A stretch of DNA of 64,000 nt. Origin: Treponema ruminis. GTDB taxonomy: Bacteria > Spirochaetota > Spirochaetia > Treponematales > Treponemataceae. The stretch covers positions 496,001 to 560,000 of the forward strand of contig CP031518.1 in assembly GCA_017161305.1 (NCBI GenBank). Direction: 5' to 3'. Positions 36,901 through 47,107 of this stretch are shown here, in pieces. The position numbers and the translations under genes are program-made. A model generated the notes under the pieces. It was given only the letters and a program-made list of their open reading frames with translations, made no database searches and was not told where the DNA came from. The first letter of the stretch is position 1. Each line of letters starts with the position of its first letter.

Positions 36901-38228
36901 CTCTTACAACAGGCAAAAAGGCTGTTCTTGCAAAAGAAAACGGACGAATCATCATCCTCGGCGATACACTCTATCTCTGTGGTAATGAGCAGAAAGTTGA
37001 AATCTCGAACGGTTCAACAATCGTCGTAAAAGAAGGCGACATCGTAGAGGCTGGAAAAGTTCTCGGTACATTCGATCCTTCAAAAGAGCCAATCATTGCC
37101 GAAGTTTCAGGATACGTTCACTACGAAGACATCATCCTCGGTTCAACATTGGTTGAGAAGATTCTTGATAACGGTAACATCGAGCGCCACATCTCTGACT
37201 TGCACCTTGATGTTAAACAGCCACGAATCCTTATCACTGATGAGGCTGGTAACGAACTCGGTTCTTACTTCCTCCCGGCTGATGCAGTCCTTGACGTTGA
37301 TGACAAACAGCAGGTTAAGGCTGGTGACACACTTGCTCGTCTTCCAGTTGCTGCTGCTAAGACAAACGATATTACTGGTGGTTTGCCACGAGTTTCTGAA
37401 TTGTTCGAAGCCCGCAAGCCAAAAGTTCCGTGTGTTCTCGCACAGATTTCCGGCGTCGTTAAATTCAACGGTGTTACAAAAGGTAAACGAATTGTTATCG
37501 TAGAAGACGCTTACGGCAAGACATATGAGCACCTCGTTCCAATGACACGCCGCATGCTCGTTCGTGACGGTGACATTGTTGAGGCAGGTGAGCAGCTTTG
37601 TGACGGCGCACCAAGTGCACACGACATTCTTGCAATCCTTGGCGAAAACGCCCTCATGGATTACCTCATGTCAGAAATCCAGTCGGTTTACTCTGCACAG
37701 GGTGTAGCAATCGATGACAAGCACATCGGTGTTATTGTCCGCCAGATGCTCCGCAAAGTTGAGGTCGTTTCAGTTGGCGATACACGTTTCATCTTCGGTC
37801 AGCAGGTTGATAAATATCACTTCCACGAAGAAAACAAACGTGTCGTTGCAGAAGGTGGTCAGCCAGCAGTTGCCCGCCCGATGTTCCAGGGTATTACAAA
37901 AGCAGCTTTGGCAACAGACTCATTCATTTCGGCTTCTTCATTCCAGGAGACAACACGCGTTCTTACAAATGCCGCAATTTCTGGTTCAACAGATACATTG
38001 CACGGCTTGAAAGAAAACGTAATCATCGGTCACATGATTCCGGCAGGAACTGGTATCCGTGATTACCGCGATGTTAAACTCTTCGACGATTCTGATCAGG
38101 ATTTGGACATCCAGATGGAAGAAATCCTCCAGCGTCGTAAAGAAGAAAAAGAGCTTGAAATGGCAATGGCACACGCTGTTGTTGAGCCGCCGTCAGACGA
38201 CTACTCAAGCATCCTTCAGCAGGAATAA
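33906..38228 (+). CDS. rpoC: RNA polymerase beta-prime subunit
   Basis: 1440 residues. N-terminal zinc site (CYCGKF...CDRCG), active-site NADFDGD (447-453) that binds the catalytic Mg2+, bridge helix and trigger-loop region ([13 protein letters not shown]), second zinc site ([13 protein letters not shown]). Start 33906 is chosen over an ATG at 33900 because AAGGAG lies seven bases before it but only one base before the other. Ends before a strong terminator. Confidence 0.98.
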   Translation: MRDIQDFDSIKIKLASPDNIRAWSYGEVKKPETINYRTLRPEKDGLFCERIFGTTKEWECYCGKFKSIRYKGVICDRCGVEVTHFKVRRERTGHIELAAPVSHIWYYRSVPSRMGLLLDLQVAALRSVLYYEKYIVIDPGDTDLKKLQLLSEDEYMEAEDRYGQSFTAGMGAEAVKTLLENLNLDELAAELRAKMIEKGAKSDKRLLKRIQIVEDFRSSGNKASWMILDVIPVIPPDLRPMVQLDGGRFATSDLNDLYRRVINRNNRLKRLMQLSAPDIIIRNEKRMLQEAVDALFDNSKRKRVVKGASNRPLKSISDMLKGKQGRFRQNLLGKRVDYSGRSVIVVGPELKLWQCGLPTKMALELFKPFIMKKLVDKDVVFNIKKAKLLVEQEAPEVYAILDEVVREHPVMLNRAPTLHRLGIQAFEPVLVEGKALKLHPLACKAFNADFDGDQMAIHVPLTQAAQMECWTLMLSARNLLDPANGNPIVLPSQDMVLGIYYMTSIKPNAKGTGKRFSSADEASMAAENGFIEWQALIKVPAPKDSFKDGEFKAGDLISTSAGRIRFNAEMPDEVGYINPHITEADLAKKITTGMGDKDLKKMIKTVYEVKGPWVTIKMLDAIKACGYKNATFFGATLSMDDIIIPEEKKAMVDESNKIVEEIVSQYSKGVITADERYNKVTDVWQRTNEKLTDIMMDQFKADKDGFNTIYMMADSGARGSKKQISQLAAMRGLMAKPNGDIIELPVRSNFKEGLSVIEYFISSNGARKGLTDTALKTADAGYMTRRLVDVAQDVVVNEDDCGTINGIDYTAIKNGDEIITPLSARIAGHFTIERVIHPVTGELLCDVNDYITDELAKKIEDAGVEKVKLRTVLTCEAEHGVCVKCYGKNLARNKLVEIGEAVGVIAAQSIGQPGTQLTMRTFHVGGTASKATEDNRIVLKYPVIIGKIAGTNVPTDDGNMLFTRKGSMMVTRIIDSLKVSKGDLAENVEDGKRILKGNPLTTGKKAVLAKENGRIIILGDTLYLCGNEQKVEISNGSTIVVKEGDIVEAGKVLGTFDPSKEPIIAEVSGYVHYEDIILGSTLVEKILDNGNIERHISDLHLDVKQPRILITDEAGNELGSYFLPADAVLDVDDKQQVKAGDTLARLPVAAAKTNDITGGLPRVSELFEARKPKVPCVLAQISGVVKFNGVTKGKRIVIVEDAYGKTYEHLVPMTRRMLVRDGDIVEAGEQLCDGAPSAHDILAILGENALMDYLMSEIQSVYSAQGVAIDDKHIGVIVRQMLRKVEVVSVGDTRFIFGQQVDKYHFHEENKRVVAEGGQPAVARPMFQGITKAALATDSFISASSFQETTRVLTNAAISGSTDTLHGLKENVIIGHMIPAGTGIRDYRDVKLFDDSDQDLDIQMEEILQRRKEEKELEMAMAHAVVEPPSDDYSSILQQE

Positions 38229-38237
38229 TTAAATAAG

Positions 38238-38270
38238 TGTCCCGCCCTAAAAAGCGGGACATTTTTTTTT
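38238..38270 (+). terminator. Intrinsic terminator after rpoC
   Basis: TGTCCCGC (38238-38245), 8-base loop, GCGGGACA (38254-38261), then nine T. Ends the long secE-rpoC transcript. Confidence 0.92.
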
Positions 38271-38291
38271 CAAATTTTATCGCAAATTCGC

Positions 38292-38320
38292 TTGAATTCA
38301 TTTTCGGAATTCTATAAGAT
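38292..38320 (+). promoter_or_regulatory. Candidate promoter of rpsL-rpsG
   Basis: TTGAAT (38292-38297), 17 bp, TAAGAT (38315-38320). The leader then has a hairpin TCGCATT/AATGCGA (38332-38354) and a CCGG-containing stem before the rpsL ribosome site, perhaps for S7 autoregulation. Confidence 0.5.
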
Positions 38321-38401
38321 ATATAGACCTATCGCATTTTGGGTTTTAATGCGAGAATTTTGTCCGGAGTGCTGACCGGCAAACTAATAGGAGAATAGGC
38401 G

Positions 38402-38776
38402 ATGCCTACAATTAATCAACTTGTTCGAAAAGGTCGACAGTCTTTGGCAAACACTACAAAAGCTCCTGCTCTTGAGTCTTGTCCACAGAAACGCGGTGTA
38501 TGTACACGTGTTATGACTGTTACACCAAAAAAACCGAACTCAGCTCTCCGAAAGGTAGCTCGTGTTCGCTTGTCAAATGGAATTGAAGTTACTGCATACA
38601 TTCCAGGTATTGGACACAACTTGCAGGAACACTCAGTTGTTCTTATCCGTGGCGGTCGTGTAAAGGATCTTCCAGGTGTTCGTTATCACATCATCCGTGG
38701 TACAAAAGATACTCTCGGTGTAGACGGACGCAAACGTGCTCGTTCTAAGTACGGTGCAAAACGACCAAAGGCATAA
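38402..38776 (+). CDS. rpsL: 30S ribosomal protein S12
   Basis: 124 residues at the decoding centre. [17 protein letters not shown] and [14 protein letters not shown] carry the lysines equivalent to E. coli Lys42 and Lys87, so no streptomycin-resistance substitution is seen. Followed by rpsG after 20 bp; fusA does not follow rpsG as it would in E. coli. Confidence 0.98.
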   Translation: MPTINQLVRKGRQSLANTTKAPALESCPQKRGVCTRVMTVTPKKPNSALRKVARVRLSNGIEVTAYIPGIGHNLQEHSVVLIRGGRVKDLPGVRYHIIRGTKDTLGVDGRKRARSKYGAKRPKA

Positions 38777-38796
38777 TTTAATAAAGGAGAATTACT

Positions 38797-39267
38797 ATGG
38801 GAAGACATAAGAAATCAGTAAATCGTCCTATTGTGCCTGATGTAAAATACAATAGCCCGGTTGTTACAAAATTCGTCTCACGCATGATGTTGGACGGAAA
38901 AAAAGACGCTTGTACAAAAATTGTATACAAAGCAATGGATCAGCTCAAAGCTAAAACTGACAAAGATCCACTCGAGGTATTCCTCAAAGCTCTTGACAAT
39001 GTAAAACCAATGGTAGAGGTTAAATCTCGCCGCGTTGGTGGTGCTACATATCAGGTTCCTTGTGAAATCCGTGATGCACGCAAAGAAGCTCTCGCTATGC
39101 GTTGGGTTATCGCTGCTGCTCGCGCTCGAAGCGGTCACGGTATGGCAGATACACTTGCTTCTGAATTGCTCGACGCATTCAACAACACAGGTTCTGCTTA
39201 CAAAAAGAAGGAAGATACACACAAGATGGCAGAGGCAAACAAAGCTTTTGCTCACTACCGCTGGTAG
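38797..39267 (+). CDS. rpsG: 30S ribosomal protein S7
   Basis: 156 residues, primary binder of the 3' domain of 16S rRNA. Motifs KFVSRMMLDGKK, VKSRRVGGATYQVP and RWVIAAARAR. AAAGGAG precedes the ATG. Second and last gene of a short transcript. Confidence 0.98.
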   Translation: MGRHKKSVNRPIVPDVKYNSPVVTKFVSRMMLDGKKDACTKIVYKAMDQLKAKTDKDPLEVFLKALDNVKPMVEVKSRRVGGATYQVPCEIRDARKEALAMRWVIAAARARSGHGMADTLASELLDAFNNTGSAYKKKEDTHKMAEANKAFAHYRW

Positions 39268-39308
39268 AATGTATCATGTCGGGTTTTCTGCCCGGCATCC
39301 TTACAAGG

Positions 39309-39335
39309 CTCCCGTTTAGCGCGGGAGTTTTTTTT
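39309..39335 (+). terminator. Intrinsic terminator after rpsG
   Basis: CTCCCG (39309-39314), loop, CGGGAG (39322-39327), then eight T. Confidence 0.9.
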
Positions 39336-39439
39336 ATTTCTTCTATATATATGTAAAAATTTCCGGCGTGATTATAATCCGCTTTATCTGAAAACTTTAG
39401 AAAAACTTTGCTTTTTCTGCAAAAATTCTTTTAAGTCAC

Positions 39440-39468
39440 TTGAACAAAAATCTTAAATATTATATAAA
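39440..39468 (+). promoter_or_regulatory. Promoter of the structured region before tuf
   Basis: TTGAAC (39440-39445), 17 bp, TATAAA (39463-39468). Expected start about 39475, over 400 bases before the tuf ATG. Confidence 0.55.
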
Positions 39469-39470
39469 TA

Positions 39471-39873
39471 AAGAACTTGCAATCTGCATATGTGCAGATG
39501 ATAATAGGTTCTTTGAGATTGTTGGGCAGACTTCAATTTCCTGTTAAGTCTGACGGTGCCGTAAAGTTAGCGCAAAACGCTTTCAGGTTATCGTACCTCT
39601 GTCAAAAAGAACATTCTGGTTCCGGAGGTTTTCCCAAAAGTTTCTGGATTCCAGACCAGTTGTCGAGTTTGTTTGATGATGATTCGGTGGTTCCGGTAAA
39701 AGCATTTCGAGATTATGGAGTGTTTTAGTTGATTTCTTCCGTCTTATCTTCAATCAAAATCATTATTATAGGTAATTAGTGTGTCTGCGAATGTGGCTTT
39801 TTCAGTTGAAAATGTTCATATTCTGGCTTAAAGTGCAACACATAAATTTTAATCTGCCGTAAAAGGAACGGCA
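39471..39873 (+). ncRNA. Candidate structured RNA or long tuf 5' leader
   Basis: The 618-bp gap between rpsG and tuf holds the rpsG terminator, a promoter, then a run of stems: ATCTGCA/TGCAGAT (39482-39499) inside AGAAC/GTTCT, CAGACTT/AAGTCTG (39527-39552), AGCG/CGCT near 39570-39581, TCTGG/CCAGA (39643-39655), a repeated GGTTCCGG (39618 and 39689), and TGCCGT/ACGGCA (39855-39873) abutting the tuf ribosome site. An 83-codon frame from TTG at 39477 has no Shine-Dalgarno and is not credible. It does not match tmRNA, RNase P or SRP RNA as I know them. Confidence 0.4.
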
Positions 39874-39885
39874 AAGGAGAAAAAC

Positions 39886-41073
39886 ATGGCAAAGGAGAAG
39901 TTCGTCCGAACTAAACCTCACATGAACGTTGGTACTATCGGTCACGTTGACCATGGTAAGACAACATTGTCTGCAGCTATCACTATGCACTGTGCTAAAA
40001 AGTATGGTGATAAGGCTCTCAAGTATGATGAAATCGATAACGCTCCAGAGGAAAAAGAGCGTGGTATCACAATCAACACACGTCACTTGGAGTATCAGTC
40101 AGACAAACGTCACTATGCTCACATCGACTGCCCGGGACATGCTGACTACATTAAGAACATGATCACTGGTGCTGCTCAGATGGACGGTGCTGTTCTCGTT
40201 GTTTCTGCTCCAGACTCAGTTATGCCACAGACTCGTGAGCACCTCTTGCTCGCTCGCCAGGTTGGTGTACCAAAGATTATCGTATTCTTGAACAAAGTTG
40301 ACCTCGTTGACGATCCAGATCTTCTCGAGCTCGTTGTTGAAGAGGTAAAAGATACAGTTAAAGAGTATGGCTTCTCAGAAGACACACCAATCATCAAAGG
40401 TTCAGCATTCAAAGCTTTGGCTGACGGTGCTTCTGCAGATGATACAAAATGTATCGATGAGCTCCTTGAGGCTATGGATACATGGTTCGACGATCCAGTT
40501 CGCGACGCTGATAAACCATTCTTGATGCCAATCGAGGATATCTTCACAATTTCTGGTCGTGGTACAGTAGTTACTGGTCGTATCGAGCGTGGTGTAATCA
40601 ACATGAACGACCCAGTAGAAATCGTTGGTATCCGCCCAACAGCTTCTTCAACTGTAACTGGTATCGAGATGTTCCAGAAGACTCTTGATCAGGGACAGGC
40701 TGGTGACAACGTTGGTATCCTTCTCCGTGGTGTTGAGAAGAAAGACGTTGTTCGTGGACAGGTTCTTGCAGCTCCTGGCTCAATCCACCCACACACAAAA
40801 TTCGAGGCTCAGATCTACGTTCTTTCTAAGGAAGAAGGTGGACGTCACTCACCATTCTTCACAGGTTACCGCCCACAGTTCTACTTCCGTACAACTGATA
40901 TCACTGGTACAGTTGAATTGCCAGCTGGAACAGACATGGTAAAACCTGGTGACAACACAAAGATCATTGGTGAGCTTATCCACCCAATCGCTATGGACGA
41001 GGGTCTTAAACTTGCTATCCGCGAAGGTGGTCACACAATCGCTTCTGGTCAGGTTACAAAAATCATCGAATAG
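39886..41073 (+). CDS. tuf: Elongation factor Tu
   Basis: 395 residues. GTPase that brings aminoacyl-tRNA to the ribosome: G1 GHVDHGKT (19-26), [12 protein letters not shown], then domains 2 and 3. AAAGGAG lies six bases before the ATG. It is followed by rpsJ with a 95-bp spacer. fusA is not next to it. Confidence 0.98.
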   Translation: MAKEKFVRTKPHMNVGTIGHVDHGKTTLSAAITMHCAKKYGDKALKYDEIDNAPEEKERGITINTRHLEYQSDKRHYAHIDCPGHADYIKNMITGAAQMDGAVLVVSAPDSVMPQTREHLLLARQVGVPKIIVFLNKVDLVDDPDLLELVVEEVKDTVKEYGFSEDTPIIKGSAFKALADGASADDTKCIDELLEAMDTWFDDPVRDADKPFLMPIEDIFTISGRGTVVTGRIERGVINMNDPVEIVGIRPTASSTVTGIEMFQKTLDQGQAGDNVGILLRGVEKKDVVRGQVLAAPGSIHPHTKFEAQIYVLSKEEGGRHSPFFTGYRPQFYFRTTDITGTVELPAGTDMVKPGDNTKIIGELIHPIAMDEGLKLAIREGGHTIASGQVTKIIE

Positions 41074-41098
41074 TCTTTTATTAGGCTAGCGATTCAAT

Positions 41099-41128
41099 AA
41101 CAGGGAGTCATTTTTATGGCTCTCTGTT
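41099..41128 (+). terminator. Hairpin between tuf and rpsJ, possible attenuator
   Basis: AACAGGGAG (41099-41107) pairs with CTCTCTGTT (41120-41128), 9 bp with one G-T, 12-base loop. Weak T content follows, so it would at most partly stop tuf transcripts before the S10 cluster. Confidence 0.45.
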
Positions 41129-41168
41129 GAAAGTTCTTTTACAAAACTTCTAATGGAGTAAAATTAAA

Positions 41169-41477
41169 ATGGCTAACAGCAAAATTCGTGTCAGACTTCG
41201 AGCATTTGATGTAGAGTTGATTGACCAGAGTGCAAAAGCCATCGTGCAGACTGTTCAGAAGGCAGGGGCAAAGGTTTCAGGACCAATTCCTCTTCCTACA
41301 AGAATCAATAAGGTAACAGTTCTCCGCTCACCACACGTTAACAAAAAGTCACGTGAGCAGTTTGAGATGAGAACACACAAACGCCTTATCGACATCATCG
41401 ATCCATCAACAGACGTTATGGATTCATTGATGAAGCTTGAATTGCCAGCCGGTGTAGATGTAGAAATCAAACAGTAA
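41169..41477 (+). CDS. rpsJ: 30S ribosomal protein S10
   Basis: 102 residues, also the NusE antitermination partner of NusB and NusG. Motifs [17 protein letters not shown] and [11 protein letters not shown]. First gene of the S10 cluster; unlike the tight genes that follow, it is separated from rplC by 137 bp. Confidence 0.97.
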   Translation: MANSKIRVRLRAFDVELIDQSAKAIVQTVQKAGAKVSGPIPLPTRINKVTVLRSPHVNKKSREQFEMRTHKRLIDIIDPSTDVMDSLMKLELPAGVDVEIKQ

Positions 41478-41614
41478 GTCTTAAACTGCGTTGCAGCTGG
41501 ATTACTGTTAAAAAACGGTAACGGTCCTGTGGATCCAGGATGGCGGCCGACAGGGAGAAAATCTGAGTTTTTTACAGAAAAACAAAGGATTTCTTCTATA
41601 GGAGTTATATCAGA
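41478..41614 (+). promoter_or_regulatory. Structured spacer between rpsJ and rplC
   Basis: 137 bp with stems CTGC/GCAG, TTACTGTT-AAAA-AACGGTAA (about 41504-41523), CCTG/CAGG and a palindromic CGGCCG. In E. coli L4 controls the S10 operon through a leader before rpsJ; here a comparable structured segment lies after rpsJ. Role is inference. Confidence 0.4.
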
Positions 41615-42235
41615 ATGAAAGGTCTGATTGCAAAAAAAGTAGGAATGACACAGGTATTCGATGAAAACGGTAATCTGACACCAGTAACCGTGATCCATGT
41701 AGAACCGAATACAGTTATTGCTACAAAGAACAAGGAAACTCACGGTTATGATGCTGTTGTTCTTGGTCTTGAAGATTTGAAAGAATCTAAAGTCAACAAA
41801 GCATACAAAGGTCAGTTTCCAGAGAATGTTTCACCGAAACGTCATCTGAAAGAGTTCAGAGACTTCGAGAAAGAAGTTGCAGTTGGAGACCAGATTGGTC
41901 TTGAATTGTTTGAAAAAACTGCATTCCTTGATGTTACAGCAACTTCAAAAGGTAAAGGATTCCAGGGCGTTATGAAGCGCTGGGGCTTCCATGGTGGTCG
42001 TGCATCACACGGTTCAAAATTCCATCGTGAAGCTGGTGGTACAGGAAACTGTACAACACCTGGACACAGCATGAAAAATATTAAAATGGCTGGTCGCATG
42101 GGATCTGAAAGAGTTACGGTACAGAACCTCAAAGTTGTTAAAATCGATCCGGAACTCAAAGTTGTATTGGTTCGTGGCGCAGTGCCAGGAAATAAAAACG
42201 CAACTCTTATTATCAAGAATGCGGTTAAGAAATAA
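41615..42235 (+). CDS. rplC: 50S ribosomal protein L3
   Basis: 206 residues. Beta-barrel with an extended loop reaching the peptidyl transferase centre (GWGFHGGRASHGSKFHR region). AGGAG precedes the ATG. rplD begins 14 bp downstream. Confidence 0.97.
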   Translation: MKGLIAKKVGMTQVFDENGNLTPVTVIHVEPNTVIATKNKETHGYDAVVLGLEDLKESKVNKAYKGQFPENVSPKRHLKEFRDFEKEVAVGDQIGLELFEKTAFLDVTATSKGKGFQGVMKRWGFHGGRASHGSKFHREAGGTGNCTTPGHSMKNIKMAGRMGSERVTVQNLKVVKIDPELKVVLVRGAVPGNKNATLIIKNAVKK

Positions 42236-42249
42236 GGTCGAGGGATAAG

Positions 42250-42897
42250 ATGGAAAAGAAAGTCTATTCAGTCGATGGTAAAGAACTCCGCACAATCAAT
42301 CTTGATGATAAAGTGTTCGGACTTCCTGTAAACGAAGATGTCATTTACTATGCCATCACAAATGAATTAGCAAATAAGCGCGTTGGAACTGCTTGTACAA
42401 AAACTCGTGCTGAAGTTCATGGCTCAAATGCTAAGCCGTACAAACAGAAGGGTACTGGTCATGCTCGCCGTGGTGATAAAAAATCACCAATCAATGTTGG
42501 CGGCGGCACAATCTTTGGACCAAAACCACGCGATTACAGCTACTCAATTCCAAAGAAAGAAAAACGCCTTGCAATGAAATCAATCTTGAGTCTCCAGGCT
42601 CAGAGCGACCGTCTTACAGTTGTTGAAGATTTCACTGTAGAAAGCGGAAAAACAAAGGACTTGGTTAAAATCCTTAGCAACTTCGCTAAAGATGAACGCA
42701 CAGTTCTTATTTTGAAAGACGATGACAAAAAGCTTCGCCAGGCTGGAAAAAATATTCCAAACTTGCACTTCTTGTCGTTCAACCGTCTTCGCGCACATGA
42801 CCTCTTCTACGGAAGAAAGGTTATCCTCCTCGAGGGTGCTGCAAAGAATCTTTCAGAATTCTATAAAGTTGAAGAGAAAACTGCGGAGGCTAAATAA
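42250..42897 (+). CDS. rplD: 50S ribosomal protein L4
   Basis: 215 residues. Its long loop (GTACTKTRAEVHGSNAKPYK and GTGHARRGDK) lines the exit tunnel near the macrolide site. In other bacteria L4 represses its own operon. The stop TAA shares its last A with the rplW ATG. Confidence 0.97.
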   Translation: MEKKVYSVDGKELRTINLDDKVFGLPVNEDVIYYAITNELANKRVGTACTKTRAEVHGSNAKPYKQKGTGHARRGDKKSPINVGGGTIFGPKPRDYSYSIPKKEKRLAMKSILSLQAQSDRLTVVEDFTVESGKTKDLVKILSNFAKDERTVLILKDDDKKLRQAGKNIPNLHFLSFNRLRAHDLFYGRKVILLEGAAKNLSEFYKVEEKTAEAK

Positions 42898-43184
42898 TGA
42901 TTGATTTACATGATATTCTTATTGAGCCTGTGCTCTCTGAAAGTGCAACTGCTTTGCGTGAGCAGGGTAAATATGTATTCAGAGTTGCGCCTGCTGCTAC
43001 AAAGCTTCAGATTAAAGATGCTGTAGCTAAGCTCTTCAATGTAAAGGTTGTGAACTGCACAACTATTAACGTTCGTGGCAAGGAAAAACGGGTTCGTGGT
43101 AAACCTGGTAGAACTGCCAGCTGGAAGAAGGCTATTGTACGCCTTGCTCCTGGCGAAACCATTAAGGTATTCGAGGGCGTTTAA
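42897..43184 (+). CDS. rplW: 50S ribosomal protein L23
   Basis: 95 residues at the tunnel exit, docking site for trigger factor and SRP. Motifs DILIEPVLSESAT and VKVVNCTTINVRGKEKR. GGAGG in the end of rplD serves as ribosome site. Confidence 0.97.
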   Translation: MIDLHDILIEPVLSESATALREQGKYVFRVAPAATKLQIKDAVAKLFNVKVVNCTTINVRGKEKRVRGKPGRTASWKKAIVRLAPGETIKVFEGV

Positions 43185-43209
43185 GCCTTCGTGAATTAAG
43201 GGGAACCAG

Positions 43210-44034
43210 ATGGCTCTTAAAGTTTTTAAACCATATTCAGCAGGTACTCGTACTCGCATTGATTTGGTAAGAGATGAACTGACAACAGATAAACCCGAGA
43301 AAACACTGGTATCAGGTCAAAAATCTCGAGCTGGACGCAATTCTGCTGGTCGTATCACAGTACGACACCAGGGTGGCGGACACAAAAGAAAATATCGCGT
43401 AATCGATTTCAAACGCAATAAGCATGGTATTCCTGGAACAGTCAAGACAATTGAATATGATCCAAACCGCAGTGCAAACATTGCTTTGATTGCTTATGCA
43501 GATGGCGAAAAACGCTATATTATTGCTCCTAAAGGACTTATCGTAGGACAGAAAATTATGGCTGGTGAGAATGCAGCTCCAACAGTTGGAAATGCACTTC
43601 CTCTCGAAGTAATTCCTGCAGGTTTCACTATTCATAACATCGAGCTCACTCTCGGTCGCGGTGGACAGCTTGTTCGCTCTGCTGGTGCAGGTGCAACCGT
43701 TCAGGGTAAAGATGGTGACTACGTAATCATCCGCCTTCCTTCAGGTGAGACACGCCGTATCCATGGCAAATGCTATGCAACAATCGGTATTGTCGGCAAC
43801 GAAGAGCGCATGAATACTCAGCTTGGTAAAGCTGGTCGCAAACGATGGCTCGGTATTCGTCCAACAGTTCGTGGTATGGCAATGAACCCAGTCGATCATC
43901 CACTTGGTGGTGGTGAAGGCGCTGGTAAAGGACACGTTCCTGTTACTCCTTGGGGTCAGCCATGTCGTGGTTACAAAACCCGCAACAGAAGAAAGACTTC
44001 TAGCCGGTTCATTATTTCACGCCGCAAGAAGTAG
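43210..44034 (+). CDS. rplB: 50S ribosomal protein L2
   Basis: 274 residues, needed for subunit joining and peptidyl transfer. [19 protein letters not shown] and the C-terminal [16 protein letters not shown]-like segment (here [16 protein letters not shown]) are present. AAGGGGA precedes the ATG. Confidence 0.98.
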   Translation: MALKVFKPYSAGTRTRIDLVRDELTTDKPEKTLVSGQKSRAGRNSAGRITVRHQGGGHKRKYRVIDFKRNKHGIPGTVKTIEYDPNRSANIALIAYADGEKRYIIAPKGLIVGQKIMAGENAAPTVGNALPLEVIPAGFTIHNIELTLGRGGQLVRSAGAGATVQGKDGDYVIIRLPSGETRRIHGKCYATIGIVGNEERMNTQLGKAGRKRWLGIRPTVRGMAMNPVDHPLGGGEGAGKGHVPVTPWGQPCRGYKTRNRRKTSSRFIISRRKK

Positions 44035-44051
44035 TTGCATAGGAGTTAACG

Positions 44052-44330
44052 GTGTCAAGATCTGTTAAGAAAGGACCTTTCATTGAAAAGAGTCTTTACA
44101 AGAAAGTTATTGAAATGAATAAAGAGTCAGACAAGAAGATGATCAAAACATATTCTCGCTGCTCTACAATCATTCCAGAGATGGTTGGCAACACAATTAG
44201 TGTTTACAACGGTAAGTCATGGATTCCTGTTTACGTAACAGAGAACCTCGTAGGCCACAAGCTTGGCGAGTTTGCTCCGACACGTACCTTCAAGGGACAT
44301 GGCGGTTCAGACAAAAAAGCTGGTAAGTAA
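44052..44330 (+). CDS. rpsS: 30S ribosomal protein S19
   Basis: 92 residues, head of the small subunit, with S13. [14 protein letters not shown] and [17 protein letters not shown]. The start is GTG at 44052, with AGGAG six bases upstream. Confidence 0.97.
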   Translation: MSRSVKKGPFIEKSLYKKVIEMNKESDKKMIKTYSRCSTIIPEMVGNTISVYNGKSWIPVYVTENLVGHKLGEFAPTRTFKGHGGSDKKAGK

Positions 44331-44341
44331 GGGTGGATATT

Positions 44342-44698
44342 ATGGCTGAAAAGAAAGGTTATGTAGCCACTACTAAATTCCTGATTGCATCACCAACAAA
44401 GGTTCGTCCTGTTGCTCGTGTAATCAATCAGAAGTCATGCTCAGAAGCTATGGCGATTCTTGAGAACATGCCACAGAAAGGTGCAAAGTTGATTAAAGGT
44501 ACTCTTAAATCAGCTGTAGCAAACGCTCTGTTCGCAAACAAGAAGCTTGATGAAGATATGCTCTATGTCAAAGAAATTCGTATCGACGAAGGTCCGAGAC
44601 TCAAGAGAGTTTGGTTCCGCGCTCGCGGTCGTGCTGATCAACTCTTGAAACGCATGTGTCATATCACCGTCATTGTTGACGAGAAGGCGGGGGAATAA
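44342..44698 (+). CDS. rplV: 50S ribosomal protein L22
   Basis: 118 residues. Hairpin lining the exit tunnel. [12 protein letters not shown] and [16 protein letters not shown] are typical. ATG at 44342 is preferred to a GTG nine bases upstream because of the spacing to GGGTGG and the usual MAEKKGY N-terminus. Confidence 0.95.
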   Translation: MAEKKGYVATTKFLIASPTKVRPVARVINQKSCSEAMAILENMPQKGAKLIKGTLKSAVANALFANKKLDEDMLYVKEIRIDEGPRLKRVWFRARGRADQLLKRMCHITVIVDEKAGE

Positions 44699-44699
44699 A

Positions 44700-45461
44700 G
44701 TGGGTCAGAAAGTAAATCCAATCGGTTTGCGTCTTGGAATTAACAAGACATGGCAGTCACGCTGGTATGCTAATCCTCGTGAGTATGCAGACCTCGTTAT
44801 TGAGGATTTGAAAATCCGCAATATGGTAAAAGCTCTGCCAGAATGTCAGAATGCTGACATTGCAGAAATCGAAATTGTTCGTCATCCGCAGCGTGTTACA
44901 ATTGTTATTCATACAGCACGCCCAGGTGTAATTATTGGTGTAAAAGGTGCTAACATTGAGAAAATTAGCGCAGAGATCCAGTCTAAACTGACTAAAAAAG
45001 TTCAGATTAAGATCAAGGAAATCAAACGCGCTGACATCAATGCATCACTCATCGCACAGAATATTGGACGCCAGCTTTCTGGCCGCGGTTCATTCCGCAA
45101 GGCTCTCAAGCAGGCTTCTGCAAACGCTATGAAAGGCGGAGCACAGGGAATCAAGATTCGCTTGTCAGGTCGTCTCGGCGGAGCAGATATGAAACGCTCT
45201 GAAGAACACAAAGAGGGACGCGTTCCTCTCCACACTCTTCGTGCAGACATCGACTATGGCACATTCGAGGCACATACAACATACGGTAAAATCGGTATCA
45301 AAGTATGGGTTTTCAATGGCATGAAATATGGTCACGAGCAGAACGAAGATGCTGGTCAGCTTGTTCGCAAGCCACGCCATGAGCGCTCACAGGCTTCTGG
45401 TGATGGTGAGAAACCAAGAGCTAAAAAGCCTGCCCGTGCGGCAAATGCTTCAAAGGAGTAA
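44700..45461 (+). CDS. rpsC: 30S ribosomal protein S3
   Basis: 253 residues. KH domain ([14 protein letters not shown]) and C-terminal domain at the mRNA entry. Start is GTG at 44700, one base after the rplV stop, giving the invariant [10 protein letters not shown]-terminus. The last about 30 residues ([19 protein letters not shown]...) are a basic low-complexity tail beyond the usual end. Confidence 0.96.
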   Translation: MGQKVNPIGLRLGINKTWQSRWYANPREYADLVIEDLKIRNMVKALPECQNADIAEIEIVRHPQRVTIVIHTARPGVIIGVKGANIEKISAEIQSKLTKKVQIKIKEIKRADINASLIAQNIGRQLSGRGSFRKALKQASANAMKGGAQGIKIRLSGRLGGADMKRSEEHKEGRVPLHTLRADIDYGTFEAHTTYGKIGIKVWVFNGMKYGHEQNEDAGQLVRKPRHERSQASGDGEKPRAKKPARAANASKE

Positions 45462-45466
45462 AGTAA

Positions 45467-45883
45467 ATGCTTAGTCCTAAAAGAGTTATTCACCGCAAGG
45501 TACAGCGCGGTAGAATTAAAGGTAACGCAACACGTGCCAACACAATCGACTTCGGCGAGATTGCTCTCGTAGCTCTCGAGCCAGTTTGGTTGAGCGCAAA
45601 GCACATCGAGGCTGCCCGTGTTGCAATCAATCGTAAGCTTGAACGAAAAGGTAACGTTTGGCTTCGTGTATATCCGGACAAACCGATAACAAAAAAGCCT
45701 GCTGATACTCGAATGGGTAAAGGTAAGGGTGCTCCAGAGTTCTGGGCAGCTGTTATTAAGCCAGGCGTAATTTTGTTTGAGGTCGGTGGTATTGATATTA
45801 AGCTTGCAGAGCGCGCTCTTGAGCTTGCTGCCAGCAAACTTCCTATCAAAACAAAAATCGCTTTCAAACCAACTAAAGACTAA
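45467..45883 (+). CDS. rplP: 50S ribosomal protein L16
   Basis: 138 residues at the A-site side of the large subunit. [15 protein letters not shown] and [15 protein letters not shown] are conserved. AGGAG precedes the ATG; 5 bp after rpsC. Confidence 0.97.
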   Translation: MLSPKRVIHRKVQRGRIKGNATRANTIDFGEIALVALEPVWLSAKHIEAARVAINRKLERKGNVWLRVYPDKPITKKPADTRMGKGKGAPEFWAAVIKPGVILFEVGGIDIKLAERALELAASKLPIKTKIAFKPTKD

Positions 45884-45893
45884 GGAGTAAGAA

Positions 45894-46112
45894 ATGGCTG
45901 ATACAAAGAAATCAAAAAAGAATGTAAAAGAACTTTCTTACGCTGAGTTGGTTGCACAGCGAAATGAACTTAAACAGAAATACATGGATCTTCGATTCCA
46001 GATGGTAATCGGCCATGTAGATAACCCTATGCAGAAGCGCACAATGCGTCGCGACATTGCCCGCTTGAACACTTTCATCCGTGCAAAAGAACTTGCCGGA
46101 GAAAACAAATAG
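45894..46112 (+). CDS. rpmC: 50S ribosomal protein L29
   Basis: 72 residues, two helices at the tunnel exit. ELSYAELVAQRNELKQKYMD and the end MRRDIARLNTFIRAKEL fit the family. Lies between rplP and rpsQ as usual. Confidence 0.95.
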   Translation: MADTKKSKKNVKELSYAELVAQRNELKQKYMDLRFQMVIGHVDNPMQKRTMRRDIARLNTFIRAKELAGENK

Positions 46113-46122
46113 GAGCTGACCC

Positions 46123-46392
46123 GTGGCAGAACAGGTTAAGACAAAGGGTGGTAAACGAGCTTTTGTTGGGATTGTAACAAGCGACAAAATGGATAAAACC
46201 ATTGTTGTTTCAATCAACACCAAAAAAATGGATACCCTTTACAAAAAATATGTTACACGAACAAAGAAGTGTAAGGCACACGATGAGCAGAACGAAGCTC
46301 ACATTGGAGACACAGTTCGCATCGTAGAATGCAGTCCAATCAGCAAAGATAAATGCTGGAGACTTGCAGAAATCATCGAGAGAGCTAAATAA
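46123..46392 (+). CDS. rpsQ: 30S ribosomal protein S17
   Basis: 89 residues, an OB-fold primary 16S rRNA binder. [18 protein letters not shown] and [14 protein letters not shown]. Start is GTG at 46123 with AGGAG seven bases upstream. Confidence 0.96.
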   Translation: MAEQVKTKGGKRAFVGIVTSDKMDKTIVVSINTKKMDTLYKKYVTRTKKCKAHDEQNEAHIGDTVRIVECSPISKDKCWRLAEIIERAK

Positions 46393-46410
46393 GCTTAAGG
46401 AGTTAAAGAC

Positions 46411-46779
46411 ATGCTTCAGATGCAATCAAATTTGACAGTTGCCGATAACTCCGGAGCTAAAAGAGCTCAGGTAATCAAGGTACTCGGTGGCTCACACCGC
46501 CGATATGCCGGAATCGGTGATGTTGTTGTAGTAGCTATTAAGGAAGCAATTCCTACTTCTACAATCAAAGAAGGTTCAGTAGAAAAGGCTGTAATCGTTC
46601 GTGTTGCGAAAGAATACCGCCGCCCAGACGGAACATACATCCGCTTCGACGACAATGCTTGCGTTATCGTTGATGCAGACAAAAACCCGAAAGGAAAACG
46701 TATTTTTGGACCGGTAGCCCGTGAGCTTCGTGATATGGACTGTATGAAGATCGTATCACTTGCGCCGGAAGTTCTGTAA
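46411..46779 (+). CDS. rplN: 50S ribosomal protein L14
   Basis: 122 residues, subunit interface. [20 protein letters not shown] and the end [19 protein letters not shown] are signature segments. AAGGAG precedes the ATG. Confidence 0.98.
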   Translation: MLQMQSNLTVADNSGAKRAQVIKVLGGSHRRYAGIGDVVVVAIKEAIPTSTIKEGSVEKAVIVRVAKEYRRPDGTYIRFDDNACVIVDADKNPKGKRIFGPVARELRDMDCMKIVSLAPEVL

Positions 46780-46792
46780 GGAGAATTGAATA

Positions 46793-47107
46793 ATGAACAA
46801 GAAATTCAAAATCCATAAGGACGATACCGTCCAGGTAATTGCAGGAAAAGACAAAGGTAAGCGCGGAACAATCGTTCGCGTTATCAGCAAAAAAGATGCA
46901 GTTATCGTTTCAGGAATCAACATTGTCAAAAAGGCAATGAAAAAGCGAAGCCAGCAGGACCAGGGCGGAATCGTCGAGGTCGAGGCTCCGTTGCACATCT
47001 CTAATGTAGCCATCGTTTGCAAAAAATGTGGCCCTACTAGAGTTGGTTATAAAATCGACGGCGACAAAAAGATTCGTGTCTGCCGCAAATGTGGAGAAGC
47101 ACTGTAA
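46793..47107 (+). CDS. rplX: 50S ribosomal protein L24
   Basis: 104 residues, assembly initiator with a KOW motif ([20 protein letters not shown]). The Cys pair CKKC..CRKC near the end is typical. Shares one base with rplE. Confidence 0.97.
   Translation: MNKKFKIHKDDTVQVIAGKDKGKRGTIVRVISKKDAVIVSGINIVKKAMKKRSQQDQGGIVEVEAPLHISNVAIVCKKCGPTRVGYKIDGDKKIRVCRKCGEAL

Noticed and set aside
39477-39728. An 83-codon frame starting with TTG before tuf
   Set aside because: No Shine-Dalgarno, no recognisable motif, and the region is better explained by RNA stems.
41478-41614. A promoter driving rplC
   Set aside because: No pair of -35 and -10 boxes with normal spacing could be found; the spacer is better described as structured RNA.
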